Assembly: GCA_934098705.1 (NCBI GenBank)
Contig: CAKOPC010000002.1
Location: 186,001 to 250,000 of the forward strand
DNA from: an uncultured Bacilli bacterium
Lineage (GTDB): Bacteria; Bacillota_I; Bacilli_A; RF39; UBA660
Reading direction: 5' to 3'
DNA length: 64,000 nucleotides
How positions within the stretch are numbered: the stretch's first letter is position 1; every line of letters begins with the position of its first letter. Both the position numbers and the translations under genes were made by a program. The notes under the pieces are model-generated. The model was not told where the DNA came from, did no database searches, and saw nothing but the letters and a program-made list of their open reading frames with translations. This document shows positions 25,623-36,552 of the stretch, piece by piece.

Positions 25623-27338
25623 TCACTTTAATTCTATTAATTCATCACCAAATAGATCTTTTGCCTCATCTAACATTTCATTAGAATCTAAATTTTTAGA
25701 TGATTCATCACTTATTTTTTCATCATCTAAATTTTTTTCCTGTTGTATCTCATATTTTATACCATTTTTTAAATCTTGTATATACTTTTGTTTTAAATCC
25801 TTCCACTCGTCTTCTAAAATAAAAGCAATTTTATAATGATGTTTCATGGCATCTTCAAGTAACTCCTCTATTTTAGATATATTAATTAAAGCATTTTTCA
25901 AAATTGAACTATATTTTACAGAAACTATTATGTAGTTGTTAGAAGCAACCTTTAAAACTCCATCATTCAAATAAGAGCATACTTTACTATATTTTTCAGT
26001 AAAAGAATATTCATTTATAGTAGGCCAATTTAACCTTAATTTTTCTAAAATATTCTTATCAGCCTCTGCAAAAGCATTATTTATTCTAATTAACCTATTT
26101 TCTTCAATAACAGAAGACAATTTTGAAATTTTATCATTTAATTCTTTAGATTCTTCAAATTTTACCTTACCATCTTCAACATAAATACTTTTTTCCTTTA
26201 TTAAATTAATAGGTGTTACTAAATCTTCTTTAGTATTTTCTTTTTCTTTTTGTAAATTTTCAGGTACAAAATTACCAAAATTTTCCTTTTTTTGATTTTT
26301 TTCTAATATTTTTAATAATCCAACTTGTAAAATTATTTTAGGAAAGCTACTATTTTTCATGTTAATAGAAACATCATTTAATATATCAATAGCATCATAT
26401 ATCACTTTTGCATCTAATATACTATTTTTATTATTTTCTATTGCATCAACTAACATATCTTTTAAAAATATCATTAATTCTTGTGCTAATAAGACAAGAT
26501 TCTTGCCTTTACTATCTTCATCATCAATTTTATCAAACATTTGTTTGATATTGTCGTTATTAATGCAATCAACAATTATCTTTAAATCCTCTTGCTTAGT
26601 AAGCCCCCTTATCTCATAAAAATCATCTTCAGTTACTTTATTATTACAAGAAATAAGTTTATCAAGCATATTAATAGCATCTCTTAATCCACCATCACTA
26701 TATTTTGCAATTAATTCCAATGTTCCACGTGGAACATCTAAATTTTCACGTTCTACTATCTCATTTAATTTCTTTACTATATCTTTTTCACTTATTTTTT
26801 CAAAATTAAAGCATTGGCATCTTGAAACAATAGTTTCTGGAACTTTATAAAATTCGGTTGTTGCTAATATAAATATTACATGTTGAGGAGGCTCTTCCAA
26901 AGTTTTTAGTAAAGCATTAAACGCTCCTATAGACAACATATGTACCTCATCTATAATATAAACTTTATATTTTGAAATTGAAGGCATTAAATCTACTTTT
27001 TCTTTTATTTCTCTAATTTCATCAACACCATTATTTGAAGCAGCATCAATTTCAATAATATCAGGGTTATTCTTATTATTATAAGCTATACAACTATCAC
27101 ATTTATCACAAGCTACTAAACCAGTTCTATTAGAACAATTAACTAATTTAGCAATTAATTTGGCTGTAGTAGTCTTACCAGTACCCCTAGGACCTGAAAA
27201 CAAATAAGCATGAGATATTTTATTATTATTAATTGAATTTTCAAGTATTTTTACTATTTTATTTTGTCCCACAACTTCTTCAAATTTTTGTGGTCTATAT
27301 TTTCTATATAAAGCTAAATAACTCATATTCCCACTCAC
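25623..27338 (-). CDS. dnaX: DNA polymerase III subunits gamma and tau
   Basis: Clamp-loader ATPase that links the two polymerases. The 571-aa protein has SGPRGTGKTTTAKLIAK (Walker A), a zinc module (CSNRTGLVACDKCDSC), VYIIDEVHMLS (Walker B), the LEEPPQHVIFILATTE sensor region and SRCQCFNFEKIS. A tau-type C-terminal region follows, partly coiled and acidic. A perfect parS site is embedded in the coding sequence at 26721-26736 and encodes DVPRGT. First gene of the dnaX-mfd operon. Confidence 0.96.
   Translation of the reverse strand: MSGNMSYLALYRKYRPQKFEEVVGQNKIVKILENSINNNKISHAYLFSGPRGTGKTTTAKLIAKLVNCSNRTGLVACDKCDSCIAYNNKNNPDIIEIDAASNNGVDEIREIKEKVDLMPSISKYKVYIIDEVHMLSIGAFNALLKTLEEPPQHVIFILATTEFYKVPETIVSRCQCFNFEKISEKDIVKKLNEIVERENLDVPRGTLELIAKYSDGGLRDAINMLDKLISCNNKVTEDDFYEIRGLTKQEDLKIIVDCINNDNIKQMFDKIDDEDSKGKNLVLLAQELMIFLKDMLVDAIENNKNSILDAKVIYDAIDILNDVSINMKNSSFPKIILQVGLLKILEKNQKKENFGNFVPENLQKEKENTKEDLVTPINLIKEKSIYVEDGKVKFEESKELNDKISKLSSVIEENRLIRINNAFAEADKNILEKLRLNWPTINEYSFTEKYSKVCSYLNDGVLKVASNNYIIVSVKYSSILKNALINISKIEELLEDAMKHHYKIAFILEDEWKDLKQKYIQDLKNGIKYEIQQEKNLDDEKISDESSKNLDSNEMLDEAKDLFGDELIELK
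26721..26736. promoter_or_regulatory. parS site 1, inside dnaX
   Basis: Perfect 16-bp palindrome TGTTCCACGTGGAACA within dnaX. It lacks the TGTTAATA 9-mer seen before most other parS sites here, probably because the codons constrain the flank. Confidence 0.92.
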
Positions 27339-27426
27339 TTTCTTAAAATATACATTAATATTATACCTTATAACCCATTTTATTTAAAGATTTTTGTCAT
27401 TTTAAAGAAAAATATTTAATAATTTT

Positions 27427-27456
27427 TGTTAATATCTCAATGTTCCACGTGGAACA
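27427..27456 (+). promoter_or_regulatory. parS site 2 with upstream DnaA-box-like 9-mer
   Basis: parS TGTTCCACGTGGAACA at 27441-27456; TGTTAATAT begins 14 bases upstream at 27427. Confidence 0.9.
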
Positions 27457-27592
27457 TTATAAAAATAATATAAAAATAACTGAAAATTGATAATTTTAGC
27501 CTTTTTTAGCTTAAATTAACATTATTTTTATATTTTATATCAAATTTATAAAGTATATTGCATATAATTTTTTTTATAAACATCACTTTTAT

Positions 27593-27623
27593 TGTTAATA
27601 ACTCCAATGTTCCACGTGGAACA
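27593..27623 (+). promoter_or_regulatory. parS site 3 with DnaA-box-like 9-mer
   Basis: Perfect parS at 27608-27623; TGTTAATAA begins 15 bases upstream at 27593. Confidence 0.9.
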
Positions 27624-27710
27624 TTGGGCATTTTTATATTAAATAACCAAAATTATTATTTTTTATATTTACAAAATAATTATATTTAAAATATAATATC
27701 TTTAAAAATT

Positions 27711-27724
27711 ATTTCCCGGGAAAT
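27711..27724. promoter_or_regulatory. Noc-binding site (NBS) 1
   Basis: ATTTCCCGGGAAAT, identical to the Bacillus Noc-binding consensus. It is the centre of a 26-bp perfect palindrome (27705-27730). A noc gene lies at 48176-49411. Confidence 0.85.
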
Positions 27725-27816
27725 AATTTTTTATTTGTTAAATTATAACATTATCGTTTTAATTTATTAATATATCAAAACTATATTAAATATAGTTTTG
27801 ATATTGTACTTTTTAT

Positions 27817-27846
27817 TGTTAATAAATCAATGTTCCACGTGAAACA
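27817..27846 (+). promoter_or_regulatory. parS site 4 (variant) with DnaA-box-like 9-mer
   Basis: TGTTCCACGTGAAACA at 27831-27846, the only array member with a change (G to A), which makes it fit the Bacillus consensus TGTTNCACGTGAAACA. TGTTAATAA begins 14 bases upstream. Confidence 0.88.
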
Positions 27847-28010
27847 TTAAAATTAATTTAAATAATGGTATTTAGAATAACATTTAATTAAATATCAAGA
27901 CATTATTAAATCATATATATAAATATAGTTTTATTTTTTATAATATAAAATTAATTACTAATAAATATGTATAATTTTATAATTAAATTTAAAAATTATA
28001 TTTTATATTT

Positions 28011-28041
28011 TGTTAATATTTATAATGTTCCACGTGGAACA
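28011..28041 (+). promoter_or_regulatory. parS site 5 with DnaA-box-like 9-mer
   Basis: Perfect parS at 28026-28041; TGTTAATAT begins 15 bases upstream at 28011. Confidence 0.9.
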
Positions 28042-28138
28042 TAGTAATCATTAATTAAAACCATTCCAATCATAATTAATAAAAAGTAATTAAAAAATAT
28101 ATATTATTACTTTTTATTATAATCTATGTTTTTTTTAT

Positions 28139-28168
28139 TGTTAATATCTTAATGTTCCACGTGGAACA
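28139..28168 (+). promoter_or_regulatory. parS site 6 with DnaA-box-like 9-mer
   Basis: Perfect parS at 28153-28168; TGTTAATAT begins 14 bases upstream at 28139. Its flanks closely resemble those of site 2. Confidence 0.9.
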
Positions 28169-28282
28169 TTATATATGTTATATATAAAATAGTAAAAAAA
28201 ATGCACATTTTAATATATTTAATATATAGTAATATATTTATAATTTGTTATATTTAAATTTGTTAAAAATATTAAAAAAATT

Positions 28283-28296
28283 ATTTCCCGGGAAAT
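28283..28296. promoter_or_regulatory. Noc-binding site (NBS) 2
   Basis: ATTTCCCGGGAAAT within a longer A/T-extended palindrome, between parS sites 6 and 7: a third, partial parS-NBS-parS module. Confidence 0.85.
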
Positions 28297-28357
28297 AATT
28301 TTTTATTTATTGATTAAAATATATAATTATTTTTATATAAATATTGAAAAATATTAT

Positions 28358-28387
28358 TGTTAATAAATCAATGTTCCACGTGGAACA
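28358..28387 (+). promoter_or_regulatory. parS site 7 with DnaA-box-like 9-mer
   Basis: Perfect parS at 28372-28387, one base from the tadA stop codon; TGTTAATAA begins 14 bases upstream at 28358. Confidence 0.9.
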
Positions 28388-28388
28388 T

Positions 28389-28796
28389 TTACCTTAATTT
28401 ATCAAAAAAAGTATTTAAAAGCTTACTATAACTGATTTTATCCGCTATTTTATAATAATTTATATTGTTTACAAAATTTTTATGATAGTTAGAGTCCAAA
28501 ATATAATATACTTTAGAAATTCTCGATTCATTTATCGCACCCTCACACATTTTACATGGTTTTAACGTTGTATATAATATACAATCACTTAATATCCATG
28601 TTTTTAATTTTTTACAAGCCCTTTTTATAGCAATTATTTCAGCATGAGCTATAGAAATATTAGTTGAATTTTTCATATTATGAGCTTTTGCAATTACTTT
28701 GCCATCTTTTACAATAATTGCACTTACTGGTACATTATTGTTTTTATATGCTTTCTTTGCTTCCTTAAAAAGAATTTCCTCATACTTATCATTCAT
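28389..28796 (-). CDS. tadA: tRNA-specific adenosine deaminase TadA
   Basis: Zinc deaminase that makes inosine at the tRNA-Arg wobble position. I place the start at 28796 (MNDKYEEILFKEAKKAYKNN) after GGTGG, giving 135 aa. The active site reads IAHAEIIAI (HAE) and TLKPCKMCEGAI (PCxxC), with YTTLKPC and SRISKVYYI typical of TadA. The frame remains open to 28916, but those extra 40 codons are the SRP RNA gene. It is surrounded on both sides by the parS array and lies upstream of dnaX, the Bacillus order (yaaJ-scr-dnaX). Confidence 0.93.
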   Translation of the reverse strand: MNDKYEEILFKEAKKAYKNNNVPVSAIIVKDGKVIAKAHNMKNSTNISIAHAEIIAIKRACKKLKTWILSDCILYTTLKPCKMCEGAINESRISKVYYILDSNYHKNFVNNINYYKIADKISYSKLLNTFFDKLR

Positions 28797-28823
28797 AAAT
28801 ACCACCATTTTTTTAATATTAAT

Positions 28824-28900
28824 AAAAAAGTGCACACACATAGAGGTTATTAAGGCTGCTACTTTCCAATCCTGACCTATTTCTAACATTTGTGTTGCAC
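28824..28900 (-). ncRNA. ffs: Signal recognition particle RNA (small bacterial type)
   Basis: The minus strand holds the SRP helix 8 signature GGTCAGGA, then GGAA, then GTAGCAGCC (about 28853-28878), nearly the same as other bacterial 4.5S/scRNAs. The 5' GTGCAACACA pairs with the 3' TGTGTGTGCAC, closing a molecule of about 71 nt (28830-28900), followed by six T as terminator. A strong promoter is placed exactly upstream. Location next to tadA and dnaX matches Bacillus scr. Confidence 0.93.
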
Positions 28901-28906
28901 ATATAA

Positions 28907-28936
28907 ATACTAACAAAAATATTATTACTTTGTCAA
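28907..28936 (-). promoter_or_regulatory. Promoter of the SRP RNA gene
   Basis: Minus strand TTGACA (28931-28936), 18-base spacer, TAGTAT (28907-28912). Transcription would start at about 28900, the first base of the folded RNA. Confidence 0.75.
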
Positions 28937-28968
28937 TAAATATTTATTTTTTTATTATTAATATTTAA

Positions 28969-28984
28969 TGTTCCACGTGGAACA
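28969..28984. promoter_or_regulatory. parS site 8
   Basis: Perfect parS. The upstream 9-mer is degraded here (TATTAATAT instead of TGTTAATAT). Confidence 0.9.
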
Positions 28985-29073
28985 TTAATAAAGATGATAA
29001 ATAATTTTTGCAAATATAGTATAATTTATTTAAAAAAATGCTATTATTATTATTTATAATGGTTTTTTACTAT

Positions 29074-29103
29074 TGTTAATAAATCAATGTTCCACGTGGA
29101 ACA
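29074..29103 (+). promoter_or_regulatory. parS site 9 with DnaA-box-like 9-mer
   Basis: Perfect parS at 29088-29103; TGTTAATAA begins 14 bases upstream at 29074. Confidence 0.9.
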
Positions 29104-29200
29104 TTGTACGTTTTTATATAAAATAACTAAAGTTATCATTTTTTTATATCAATAAAATAATTATATTTAAATTTTTAAAATATAATATCTTTCAAAAATT

Positions 29201-29214
29201 ATTTCCCGGGAAAT
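29201..29214. promoter_or_regulatory. Noc-binding site (NBS) 3
   Basis: ATTTCCCGGGAAAT, flanked by AAAATT/AATTTT as in site 1. Confidence 0.85.
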
Positions 29215-29322
29215 AATTTTTTTATTTATTAATTACATTGTTAATGCTTAAAATTATTAATAATTTGATTTATCAATATATAATAACAATATCAAATATA
29301 TTTTTAATATTGTATTTTTTAT

Positions 29323-29352
29323 TGTTAATAAATCAATGTTCCACGTGGAACA
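29323..29352 (+). promoter_or_regulatory. parS site 10 with DnaA-box-like 9-mer
   Basis: Perfect parS at 29337-29352; TGTTAATAA begins 14 bases upstream at 29323. Confidence 0.9.
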
Positions 29353-29519
29353 TTGAAATTAAATTAAATAATGAAGTATAAAAAATAGTTGATTAGATAA
29401 TAAAATATTAGTAATTGATATATAAACTATTACATTGGTATTTTTTTGTTTATAATATTAAAATTATTGATACTATCACAATTAAATTAAAATATTAGTA
29501 AATAATATATTTTAAAATT

Positions 29520-29550
29520 TGTTAATATTTATAATGTTCCACGTGGAACA
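29520..29550 (+). promoter_or_regulatory. parS site 11 with DnaA-box-like 9-mer
   Basis: Perfect parS at 29535-29550; TGTTAATAT begins 15 bases upstream at 29520. Confidence 0.9.
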
Positions 29551-29704
29551 TTGACTAACAATACATATTACTTAATACATATTTCAAATATTAATATCTA
29601 AATTAAAAGTATAATAAAATATACATATATATTAATTGTTTATCTTTTACTTTAAAATGTTATTATTTTTGTAAAATATTATTAGTTAATGAATAATATT
29701 TTAC

Positions 29705-29737
29705 AAAAATGCAATGTTCCACGTGGAACATTGCATT
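29705..29737 (-). terminator. gyrA terminator built around parS site 12
   Basis: The parS core (29715-29730) is extended to a 13-bp stem, AATGCAATGTTCC paired with GGAACATTGCATT, loop ACGT, followed on the minus strand by five T. It overlaps the gyrA stop codon. As DNA it is a perfect parS; as RNA it should work as the gyrA terminator. Confidence 0.75.
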
Positions 29738-32189
29738 AATTATTATTTTCTTCAGTATTATCAAATACCTCTTCTTCTTCTTTTTCAGTAATAGTAACTG
29801 ATGTAACAGTTTGATTTTCCTTTAGTGAAATTAATCTAACACCTTGAGTATTTCTCTTTAATGTAGAAATTTTATTAATATCAAGTCTTATAACAATACC
29901 ATTATTTGTTGTTATAATTGCATCTTCATCACCATCTATTGATTTAAATGCTACCAAATGTCCATTTTTATCAGTAATGTTTAATCCTTTAACACCCTTA
30001 CTACCTCTATGTGTTAAACGATATTCTAAAACATTTGTTCGCTTTCCGTAACCCTTTTCTGTAATGATTAAAATCATTTTATCTTTATTAACAATTTCAG
30101 CTCCTACAACAACTTCATCTTCTTTTATATCAATTCCTTTAACACCAGAAGCACTTCTACCCATTAAACGAACTTCATCTTCAGTAAATCTTACCATTCT
30201 ACCATTATTTGAAGCCATTATTACTTCATCAATACCAGAAGTCTTACAAACACTTATTAATTCATCATCATCTTTTAAAGTTATAGCTATTTTACCAGTT
30301 TTTCTTATTAAATCAAATTCTTCTGTTGGAGTACGTTTTACAAGACCTTTTTTAGTAAAGAATATTAAACTTAAAGGTTTATCCTCATTTTTATCACTAT
30401 AATTAATAATTGACCTAATACTTTCACCCTTATCTAACTGTAAAAGATTAATTATAGGTATTCCCTTAGATTGTCTACTAAATTCTGGAATTTCATAACC
30501 CTTAATTCTATAAACTCTACCATAATTACTAAAGAATAAAATATAATCATGTGAACTACATGTTATAAGTTGTTCTACATAGTCCTCTTCATTTGTTGTC
30601 ATACCTTTTATTCCAACACCACCACGGTTTTGTGATTTATAAGTATTTACAAGCAAACGTTTTATATATCCCTTACTTGTAAGAGAAATCATTATTTTTT
30701 CTTCAGGAATTAATGACTCATCCTCTATATAATCAATAGCTGTCATATCAATATTAGTACGACGTTCATCTGCATATTTTTCTTTTATTTCAAGTAATTC
30801 ACTCTTAATTATACCAAGTACCTTTTCATCACTTGCTAATATTGAATTTAATTCATCTATTAATTTTAACAATTCTTGTAATTCATTTTCAACTTTATCA
30901 CGTTCAAGACCTGTTAAACGACGTAATTTCATTTCCAAAATAGCATCAGCTTGAATTTCTGTTAAACCAAAATTACTAATTAATCCTTGTTTTGCAATTT
31001 CATCAGTTTTTGATTCACGAATAAGTTTAATTACGGCATCAATATGATCAAGTGCTATTTTTAAGCCTTCTAAAATATGAACTCTAGCTTGAGCTTTACT
31101 TAAATCAAACCTTGTCCTACGAATTATTACTTCTCTTTGGAAATCAATATACTTTGAGATTATATCCTTTAAACATAAAGTTTTAGGAGTACCATTATCA
31201 AGCATTAAGAATATAATTCCATATGTTGTTTGAAAAGCAGTATGCTTATATAATTTATTTAAAATAACCTGTGGATTAGCATCTTTTTTCAAAGTAATTG
31301 TTATTTTAATACCATTTTTTAAATCACTATGATAATCAGTTATACCATCTATTGTTTTGTTATGAACTAACTCTGCAACCTTATTTTTTAATTCTGATGT
31401 ATTAACACCATATGGTACTTCATCTATTATAATATAATGTTTTCCATTTTTTTCCTCTATTGTAGCTTTACTTCTTATAGTAATACTACCTCTTCCTGTT
31501 TCATATGCCTTTTTAATACCACTATTACCTAAAATAGTTGCTCCGGTTGGAAAATCAGGTCCTTTTATAAACTTCATTAAACCATCTGTATCTATATCAG
31601 GATTGTCTATATAAGCTACACAACCATCAATTACTTCACCTAAATTATGAGGTGGTATATTAGTTGCCATACCAACTGCTATTCCCATTGTTCCATTTAC
31701 TAATATATTAGGAAACCTTGATGGTAAAACAGAAGGTTCTTTTTCTGAATCATCAAAGTTTGGAACAAAATCAACCGTATCCTTATTTATATTTCTTAAA
31801 AGTTCAAGTGATATTTTTGATAAACGAGATTCTGTATAACGCATTGCAGCAGCTCCATAACCTTCTATATTACCAAAATTACCATGTCCATCAACTAACA
31901 TATGTCTGTAAGAAAAATCCTGTGCCATTCTTACCATAGCTTCATAAATTGAACTATCACCATGTGGATGATATTTACCCATTACATCTCCAACTATTCT
32001 TGCACTTTTTTTATGAGGTTTATCAGGTGTATATCCAGATTCATACATAGAATATAAAATTCTTCTATGTACTGGCTTTAAACCATCTCTTAAATCAGGT
32101 AAAGCACGAGCAATGATAACACTCATTGAATAGTCCAAAAATGAATCTTTTACTTCTTTTACTATATTATTTTTTTCTAAACGATCCAT
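29736..32189 (-). CDS. gyrA: DNA gyrase subunit A
   Basis: Breakage-reunion subunit of the enzyme that introduces negative supercoils. The 817-aa protein has [21 protein letters not shown], the quinolone region [10 protein letters not shown] with unaltered Ser79 and acidic Glu83, and the catalytic tyrosine in AAAMRYTE (Tyr118). The gyrase-specific GyrA box is [11 protein letters not shown], in the C-terminal DNA-wrapping beta-pinwheel, which distinguishes it from topoisomerase IV. The end is acidic. It follows gyrB by 15 bases. Confidence 0.98.
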   Translation of the reverse strand: MDRLEKNNIVKEVKDSFLDYSMSVIIARALPDLRDGLKPVHRRILYSMYESGYTPDKPHKKSARIVGDVMGKYHPHGDSSIYEAMVRMAQDFSYRHMLVDGHGNFGNIEGYGAAAMRYTESRLSKISLELLRNINKDTVDFVPNFDDSEKEPSVLPSRFPNILVNGTMGIAVGMATNIPPHNLGEVIDGCVAYIDNPDIDTDGLMKFIKGPDFPTGATILGNSGIKKAYETGRGSITIRSKATIEEKNGKHYIIIDEVPYGVNTSELKNKVAELVHNKTIDGITDYHSDLKNGIKITITLKKDANPQVILNKLYKHTAFQTTYGIIFLMLDNGTPKTLCLKDIISKYIDFQREVIIRRTRFDLSKAQARVHILEGLKIALDHIDAVIKLIRESKTDEIAKQGLISNFGLTEIQADAILEMKLRRLTGLERDKVENELQELLKLIDELNSILASDEKVLGIIKSELLEIKEKYADERRTNIDMTAIDYIEDESLIPEEKIMISLTSKGYIKRLLVNTYKSQNRGGVGIKGMTTNEEDYVEQLITCSSHDYILFFSNYGRVYRIKGYEIPEFSRQSKGIPIINLLQLDKGESIRSIINYSDKNEDKPLSLIFFTKKGLVKRTPTEEFDLIRKTGKIAITLKDDDELISVCKTSGIDEVIMASNNGRMVRFTEDEVRLMGRSASGVKGIDIKEDEVVVGAEIVNKDKMILIITEKGYGKRTNVLEYRLTHRGSKGVKGLNITDKNGHLVAFKSIDGDEDAIITTNNGIVIRLDINKISTLKRNTQGVRLISLKENQTVTSVTITEKEEEEVFDNTEENNN

Positions 32190-32204
32190 AAACTTACCTC
32201 CCTA

Positions 32205-35223
<3,019 letters not shown>

Positions 35224-35292
35224 GTAATTTTCCTAAAAAGCCCTCATTTTGCTCCATCTCCCCTAAACTAGTACTCCACTACTTACATAATA

Positions 35293-35298
35293 ATTATA
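35293..35298 (-). promoter_or_regulatory. -10 element of a recF-gyrB-gyrA promoter
   Basis: Perfect TATAAT on the minus strand 70 bases before recF. The -35 region is poor, so the assignment is tentative. Confidence 0.35.
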
Positions 35299-35311
35299 CC
35301 ACAAAAACGGC

Positions 35312-35343
35312 AAAAAGAAGCAATAAAATGTATTTTATTCTTC
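35312..35343 (-). terminator. Probable terminator after comK
   Basis: Interrupted stem GAAG-ATAAAAT/ATTTTAT-CTTC followed on the minus strand by five T; it begins at the comK stop codon. Confidence 0.45.
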
Positions 35344-35790
35344 TTTTTTTAGACTTGTTCTAACATTTAATACAGAATTTAAAAGTGATGCTTTAACCAT
35401 TTGATTATATATTTGATTATATGGTATTCTTATAATAAATTTTTTACCAGTTTTAAAAAGTATAAGCGTATTTTTATCCTTTTTTTTAAGTTCTAAAATA
35501 TTATTAAAAGCAATCCACATATTATTAGATAATCTAGGAGATGTTGTTGGAAAAAACGTTATATTATTTCTTTCATCTATTATAATTGGTGTTTTATATA
35601 TTTTTCCAAGCAAATTTTTACTACCTTCTATCCTCCCATTATAAGAACTACCATAAAATTTACAACTATCATTAACTATTGTATAAATATCACAGTTTAC
35701 TCTGTATTCTTTATTATTTTCAATAACTTTTGTCACTGTTTGCTTTAATGGCACTAAAGCACAAGTATTTTCATTAATCAAATAACCCAT
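35335..35790 (-). CDS. comK: ComK-family competence transcription factor
   Basis: ComK is the master activator of DNA uptake genes in Bacillus. This 151-aa protein carries the family landmarks: CDIYTIVNDSCKFYGSSYNGR, then GSKNLLGKIYKTPIIIDERNNITFFPTTSPR, NNMWIAFNNI and IPYNQIYNQMVKASLLNSVL. The last 40 residues of Bacillus ComK (192 aa) are missing, as in many shorter homologues. The frame opens with TTG at 35802, but ATG at 35790 follows GGGGGA. It stands alone between recF and a Bax-inhibitor gene, an unusual place. Regulation is not visible. Confidence 0.88.
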   Translation of the reverse strand: MGYLINENTCALVPLKQTVTKVIENNKEYRVNCDIYTIVNDSCKFYGSSYNGRIEGSKNLLGKIYKTPIIIDERNNITFFPTTSPRLSNNMWIAFNNILELKKKDKNTLILFKTGKKFIIRIPYNQIYNQMVKASLLNSVLNVRTSLKKEE

Positions 35791-35819
35791 AAAATCCCCC
35801 AATATAAGTAAAAAATTGT

Positions 35820-35854
35820 AATAAAAAAGTATTACGAAATAATCATAATACTTT
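35820..35854 (-). terminator. Terminator after the Bax-inhibitor-like gene
   Basis: A 9-bp stem AAAGTATTA/TAATACTTT (35826-35834, 35846-35854) followed on the minus strand by a T run. Confidence 0.75.
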
Positions 35855-35871
35855 AATTTGTAAAAATTTGT

Positions 35872-36519
35872 CTAATTATCTTTATTTTTGCCAATTATTT
35901 GAATTATTCTTAAAAATAAATTTATATAATCAAGGTATATTTGAAAAGCTGCATATATAGCTCCTTTACTATCACCATACATATAATTCGAATTAGGTAA
36001 TACATGATTAACATCATACGCTGTAAACATTAGAAATACTATAATTCCTACTATGTTAATAACAAAGTCTATATTTTGACTTCCAATAAATATATTAACA
36101 ATAGTTGTTATTATAATTCCTAAAAGTGCAAAGAGTAAATAAATACCCCATTTTGTTAAATCTCTTTTAGTAAAATAACCATATAATGCAAGTAATAAAA
36201 ATAATATTGAAGTTATTAAAAATACAAATATTATTGATGACATATTATATAGTAAAAATATTGATGATAATGTAAATCCTGTTGTAAACGAATAAAGTAT
36301 ATAACATGCATAAGCAAGAAATGTTGGCATCTTAGAAAGCAGAAAATTAAAGACAATAACTATTCCTATTTCTAATAATAATATAAACAAAAGTGAAGTA
36401 CTTGAAAACATTTTTATTATAAGTTCTGGATTTAATGATACACAGTAACCTGTTAAAAATGATATAAAAAGTCCAACAAATAATAAACCAAAAACCCTTG
36501 AATAATAATTGTTTTGCAT
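35872..36519 (-). CDS. Bax inhibitor-1/YccA family membrane protein
   Basis: A 215-aa protein with seven likely membrane helices. The family marks are FTTGFTLSSIFLLY in the middle, the aspartate pair of the pH-sensing pore in FLMFTAYDVNHVL, and the C-terminal AAFQIYLDYINLFLRIIQIIG. Bacterial members such as YetJ leak calcium in a pH-dependent way; others regulate FtsH. It lies between dnaN and comK with its own terminator. The physiological role here is unknown. Confidence 0.9.
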   Translation of the reverse strand: MQNNYYSRVFGLLFVGLFISFLTGYCVSLNPELIIKMFSSTSLLFILLLEIGIVIVFNFLLSKMPTFLAYACYILYSFTTGFTLSSIFLLYNMSSIIFVFLITSILFLLLALYGYFTKRDLTKWGIYLLFALLGIIITTIVNIFIGSQNIDFVINIVGIIVFLMFTAYDVNHVLPNSNYMYGDSKGAIYAAFQIYLDYINLFLRIIQIIGKNKDN

Positions 36520-36552
36520 ATATTTATCCTTTCTTTTTTTATTTTAGTATTA

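Larger units (their letters stand above)
27593..28041 (+). repeat. parS-NBS-parS-parS module, copy A
   Basis: Contains parS at 27608, NBS at 27711, parS at 27831 and parS at 28026. Order, spacing (103, 120, 195 bases) and much of the A/T sequence between match copy B at 29074-29550 (113, 136, 198), showing an old segmental duplication. Confidence 0.8.
27339..28388. other. Gene-free ParB/Noc site array, part 1
   Basis: No plausible gene is present between dnaX and tadA. The stretch is nearly pure A/T apart from six parS palindromes, part of a seventh, and two Noc sites (listed separately). It likely serves as the main chromosome-segregation locus. A dnaX promoter should lie near 27340-27420 but I cannot choose one. 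Confidence 0.85.
29074..29550 (+). repeat. parS-NBS-parS-parS module, copy B
   Basis: parS at 29088, NBS at 29201, parS at 29337 and parS at 29535. Matches copy A (27593-28041) in order, spacing and large parts of the sequence, with many point changes and small indels. Confidence 0.8.
28917..29735. other. Gene-free ParB/Noc site array, part 2
   Basis: No gene is visible between the SRP RNA promoter and gyrA. The stretch contains five parS sites and one Noc site in A/T-rich filler, with part of it duplicated from 27593-28041. Confidence 0.85.

Noticed and set aside
28797..28916. N-terminal extension of TadA
   Set aside because: The sequence is the SRP RNA gene; TadA homology begins at MNDKYEEI after a ribosome binding site.
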